The position numbers were made by a program, and so were the translations under genes. This document shows, piece after piece, positions 61,061 to 64,000 of a stretch of 64,000 bases of DNA. Within the stretch, counting starts at the first letter, position 1, and the number at the start of each line of letters is the position of its first letter. Origin of the DNA: CAZENU01 sp965117035 (GTDB lineage: Bacteria > Chloroflexota > Dehalococcoidia > Lucifugimonadales > CAZENU01); contig OZ220748.1 of the NCBI GenBank assembly GCA_965117035.1, forward strand, positions 1,364,001 through 1,428,000. Reading direction: 5' to 3'. The notes under the pieces were generated by a model. The model was not told the origin of the DNA. It made no database searches and saw only the letters and a list, made by a program, of their open reading frames with translations.

Positions 61061-61166
61061 GTTCCCGCCTGCGCGGGAATGACGGTTGTGCAAAGGTCTC
61101 CCTGCGCGGGAATCACGGCTATACAAGGGGCTCCCTCCGCGGGTATGGCGGTGTTACAAACGTCTC
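61061..61166. repeat. Three-unit REP-like array between convergent lipid operons
   Basis: Three degenerate units of about 35 bases share CCCTGCGCGGGAATGACGG-like cores: 61061-61095, about 61098-61130, and 61131-61166. The first contains the palindrome TTCCCGCCTGCGCGGGAA. The core is like that at 5511-5534. It separates the two convergent gene pairs and may help end transcription. Confidence 0.7.
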
Positions 61167-61209
61167 CGCCGGCATCAGCCGATAGGCCGCGGACTCGAGC
61201 CGGGTGGCG

Positions 61210-62247
61210 CTACTCCGGTTTGCGGGCCAGGAAGCAGTACAGCGGCGTGAAGACCCCGGCCTTGCCGCCCGCGACGTAGGCGTTGGCGGTACGGTCCATC
61301 AGCGCCACGACATCCGCCGACCCCTTCGGGAACATCCCCAGCGCTTCCGTCAGCCTGGATGTCCCCAGGAGCGCCTTTCGGCCCAGCGGAGTCCTGCGCA
61401 GGGCATTGCCCAGCGTCTTGCCGCGGGGCTCCATCGGCTGATACCACGGCGTGATCGGACTGTTCTCGTCGACGGCGCGGTCCTTCGCCTCGATGACCCG
61501 GAATCCCGCCGTTTCGAGTGCCCGGTTGACTTCGCCCATAGTCGCGATGTCATTTAGCGCGATGCCGTGCATCAGGTCCTTCTTGATGGCCTGGTGCCGG
61601 CTATCGCCGGGATCGAACTCGTCCGTCATGCACATTTCCTGACCCCAGAATAGGGCTCCCGGCTTGAGCACGCGGTATATCTCGGCGAACGCCCCCGCCT
61701 TGTCCGGCGCATGGCACGTCGACTCTATCGCGTATCCCCGGTCGAATGTGTCGTTCGCGATGGCGCCCATGTCCATGAAGCTGCACGCGACGTAGTCGAC
61801 CATGTGGTCGAGCCCCGCCTCGGCGTCCAGCGCCTTGGCCTTCGTCAACTGGATCTCGTTGGTATTGACCCCCACGACCCTCACACCAGCCTCCCGGACG
61901 ACACGGCGCATTGGTCCGCCGATCCCGCAACCGACGTCGATCACGGTCATGCCCTCGCGCAAGTCCAGCTTGGAAATCATGAGCCGCTGGTGCCGGACCT
62001 GGGAGTCCTCCAGGCTCTCGTGGGCCGATAGCGGCGCGAAGTGGAGGGACTCGCTCCATCCGAACACCATGAACTCGCCGCAAAGGTCGTAGTACTCCTT
62101 GACCGTCTCGACATGGTCGTAGCCCGCCGGGCCGACATCCTCCGTGCGCGCCCTGTCCGTCCATCCATCGAAGCGTTCCACGCGACCGCGGACGTCCGAC
62201 CCGCGGTACGCGGCCTTCAATCCCCTTGATAGCTTGCGGAGTTGCAT
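61210..62247 (-). CDS. Sterol C24-methyltransferase homologue
   Basis: A 345-residue SAM methyltransferase; the ATG at 62247 follows AAGGAGG. It shows the sterol-methyltransferase order: EYYDLCGEFMVFGWSESLHF, TVIDVGCGIGGPMRRVVR (SAM motif), VGVNTNEIQLTKAK, YAIESTCHAPDKAGAFAEIY, WGQEMCMTDEFDPGD, ITPWYQPM and the C-terminal sterol-MT domain with VFTPLYCFLARKP. Eukaryotic ERG6/SMT1 share these blocks. It would add a methyl to a sterol-type side chain. It follows an MMPL exporter gene by 11 bases. Confidence 0.88.
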   Translation of the reverse strand: MQLRKLSRGLKAAYRGSDVRGRVERFDGWTDRARTEDVGPAGYDHVETVKEYYDLCGEFMVFGWSESLHFAPLSAHESLEDSQVRHQRLMISKLDLREGMTVIDVGCGIGGPMRRVVREAGVRVVGVNTNEIQLTKAKALDAEAGLDHMVDYVACSFMDMGAIANDTFDRGYAIESTCHAPDKAGAFAEIYRVLKPGALFWGQEMCMTDEFDPGDSRHQAIKKDLMHGIALNDIATMGEVNRALETAGFRVIEAKDRAVDENSPITPWYQPMEPRGKTLGNALRRTPLGRKALLGTSRLTEALGMFPKGSADVVALMDRTANAYVAGGKAGVFTPLYCFLARKPE

Positions 62248-62258
62248 GAGCCTCCTTC

Positions 62259-64000
62259 CTACGAAGAACCCTGACCCTGCTCGTGGCGCAGATGGATGTC
62301 CTCTATGGCCACGTCGAGGTCGTCCCACATGCGCTCCACCATGGAACGCATCCGCGCGTTCTGGTACGCCCCCCAGACCACCATTGCGGGCAGCACCACC
62401 AGGACTGAGACGGCCAGGGAGTAGACGATCGTGATGGTCGCCGTGATGCCGAACTGCTGGGACGCAAGCAGCGGCGACGCAATCAGCACCCCGAACCCGA
62501 ACGCAGTGGTGAGAGCCGAGCCCAGCAGAGCCGAACCGGTGGTCGCGAGCGTCCTGATAGCGGCCCGCTCGGGGTTGCGCAGGCGGGCGAACTCCTCCCT
62601 GTAACGATGGATCACGTGGATGGTGTAGTCCACGCCGATCCCGATAGACAGCGCCGTGATGATCGAAGTGACCAGCGTGTAGGGGATCCCGAGCAGCGCC
62701 ATCGTGCCCAGCACGCAGATCAGGACGAACACGATCGGGCCTACCGCGACGATACCCAGCGTGGGCTGCCGCAGCGTCACCCAGAAGAAGATGGCTAGGA
62801 TGCTCAGCGCGACGGCAACGGTCGTGCTGATCGCCGCCGTCTGGCCGTCCGTGATCTGGTCGGTCACCGCGACCGCGACGACCTCATCCGATATCGCCGT
62901 GATCGCCCCGTCGTCGCCGAACCAGAGCTCCTCCACCTGGCCCTGGAGCATCCGCGCTCCCGCGGGATCGCCCACGTAGATCGGGAACTGGAGCAGCAGC
63001 GTATCGACGCCCGCCGGATCGTTGACCAGGAAGTGGGACAGGTCGGGCTCGTTCTGGACGAGCCTGTCCACCACCTGCTGCATAAGCCCCGGATCGAGCT
63101 CCACGCCGGGCGATGCTGCGCGGAAGAGTGCTTCCAGCTCAGGGTCGTACTTGTCGCCGGGCTCCCCGGAGTTTTCGGTCCAGTCGTCGATGAGGGCCGC
63201 GTACGATCCGTGGATCGGGCCCGCCGCCACTGGCGGGCGGCGCTGCTCGTCCTCGAAGGCGGCGCTGAGATCGTGCAGGTTCAGGATCGTCCGGCTCTCC
63301 GTGACCTCGGCCTTGATCAGCAGGCTGGCTACCTCGGTAGAGCCGCCCACGGCGGCCTCCAGGGTGTTCATGTCCTCCAGCACGCTCCCGCCCCTGGGCA
63401 GGATATCCTTGATGCTGAACTCGGACTTCAGGCCGGTGGCGGCGTACCCGAGCCCTATCGTCACGAGCACCACGGCGACCAGGTATGGGGCGGGCCGGCG
63501 CGTTACCCACCTGCCGAGCAGCTCCGCCACCCGCGGGATGCCGGGCAGAGCGTTCGAGATCGGGCGTGCCGGTCCCAGCTTGCCGCGCGACTCCCGCCAC
63601 CGATCGATCATCAATCGACCGGCCGGGATCAGCGTCAGCATCACCACCAGGCTCATTCCGACGCCCAGCCCCGCGACGATTCCGAAGTCGCCGATCACCC
63701 CGATAGGCGAGAACAGGGTGGCCAGCAGGCTGACGATCGTCGTGACCGCGGCCAGGGTCAGCGGCACCGTGACGTGTTGCAGCCCCGTGCGCACGGCCGC
63801 GACGACCGGCTGGCCCTCGACCCGCTGCTCCCGGTAGTGCGAGATCGCCTGGATAGCGTAGTCCACCGTGAGGCTGATGATGATGACGGGCACCATCGCG
63901 GTCAGCGAGCTCGGGGGACCTATGAGACCGAGCCCGTTCGGGCCGAGCCAGCCCTCCGCCCCGACGATCCACGTCAGCGAGAAGATGAGCCCCGCCAGCG
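62259..64000 (-). CDS. MMPL/RND-family exporter, N-terminus beyond the window
   Basis: The frame is open to the window edge, so the true start lies outside; 580 residues are visible. Two RND halves are seen. The first has ISLTVDYAIQAISHYREQRV and the second TALSIGIGVDYTIHVIHRYREEF; both carry the Asp in the fourth helix used for proton relay. Between them is a large exposed domain (LNLHDLSAAFEDEQRR to GDDGAITAISDEVVAV). Hopanoid-type HpnN and mycobacterial MmpL proteins have this form. It likely moves lipids, and it is cotranscribed with the sterol methyltransferase homologue. Confidence 0.9.
   Translation of the reverse strand, partial: LAGLIFSLTWIVGAEGWLGPNGLGLIGPPSSLTAMVPVIIISLTVDYAIQAISHYREQRVEGQPVVAAVRTGLQHVTVPLTLAAVTTIVSLLATLFSPIGVIGDFGIVAGLGVGMSLVVMLTLIPAGRLMIDRWRESRGKLGPARPISNALPGIPRVAELLGRWVTRRPAPYLVAVVLVTIGLGYAATGLKSEFSIKDILPRGGSVLEDMNTLEAAVGGSTEVASLLIKAEVTESRTILNLHDLSAAFEDEQRRPPVAAGPIHGSYAALIDDWTENSGEPGDKYDPELEALFRAASPGVELDPGLMQQVVDRLVQNEPDLSHFLVNDPAGVDTLLLQFPIYVGDPAGARMLQGQVEELWFGDDGAITAISDEVVAVAVTDQITDGQTAAISTTVAVALSILAIFFWVTLRQPTLGIVAVGPIVFVLICVLGTMALLGIPYTLVTSIITALSIGIGVDYTIHVIHRYREEFARLRNPERAAIRTLATTGSALLGSALTTAFGFGVLIASPLLASQQFGITATITIVYSLAVSVLVVLPAMVVWGAYQNARMRSMVERMWDDLDVAIEDIHLRHEQGQGSS

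Overview
The window is high-GC bacterial DNA, most likely from an uncultivated Chloroflexota (Dehalococcoidia/SAR202-like). This rests on the many lipoproteins with Thr/Pro/Ala-rich linkers, the cobalamin-salvage emphasis, and the mix of phytanoyl-CoA dioxygenase, SDR, cupin and sulfite-oxidase-type genes. There is no rRNA or marker gene here, so the assignment is inference from gene content.

Layout. 1-2.3 kb holds IS5-type insertion sequence debris. 2.3-5.2 kb carries an STAS protein, an amino-acid-binding lipoprotein and a glutaredoxin-thioredoxin reductase fusion. 5.2-7.4 kb is repeat-rich and includes an apparently intact IS with doubled terminal repeats and an array of TGGAACA/TGTTCCA boxes. 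7.4-16.4 kb is a vitamin B12 locus. A cobalamin riboswitch with a terminator precedes btuC-btuF-btuD-cobO-cobT-cobS-cobU, followed by convergent cobD-cobQ. It covers corrinoid uptake, adenosylation and the late assembly steps; no corrin-ring synthesis genes are in view. 16.5-30.6 kb is ordinary chromosome: a GH42-like glycosidase, PhyH dioxygenase, cupin, SDR, RsmC-like methyltransferase, a frameshifted HAD hydrolase, a sulfite-oxidase-like enzyme, an M16 protease lipoprotein, an amino-acid-binding lipoprotein and tRNA-Ile(GAT).

30.7-53.4 kb is a defence island between tRNA-Ile and a large serine recombinase. It carries an Mrr-type endonuclease, an unrecognised pair (bacterial-PH/coiled-coil/TM protein plus a PD-(D/E)XK-like protein with membrane segments), a membrane gluzincin, and a type I restriction system. 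Inside that system sit a CAP12-type TIR effector and an AlbA ATPase, and a YgjP-like peptidase follows it. The island also holds a replication-relaxation protein, two HTH/coiled-coil proteins (one membrane-tethered), a GmrSD-type enzyme, an RHH protein and two orphans. A 19-bp near-perfect inverted repeat with a palindromic core lies beside the tRNA and in the recombinase 3' end, and is a candidate attachment site.

53.5-64 kb returns to chromosomal genes: an MFS permease, a lipoprotein, a HExxH protein and a hexapeptide acyltransferase. After these come two convergent gene pairs that together look like a sterol/isoprenoid-lipid tailoring locus: a GPP34-cytochrome P450 fusion with an FAD oxidoreductase (plus strand), and an MMPL/RND exporter with a sterol C24-methyltransferase homologue (minus strand). 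That locus and the island's unrecognised membrane nuclease pair are the two most promising leads for something undescribed.
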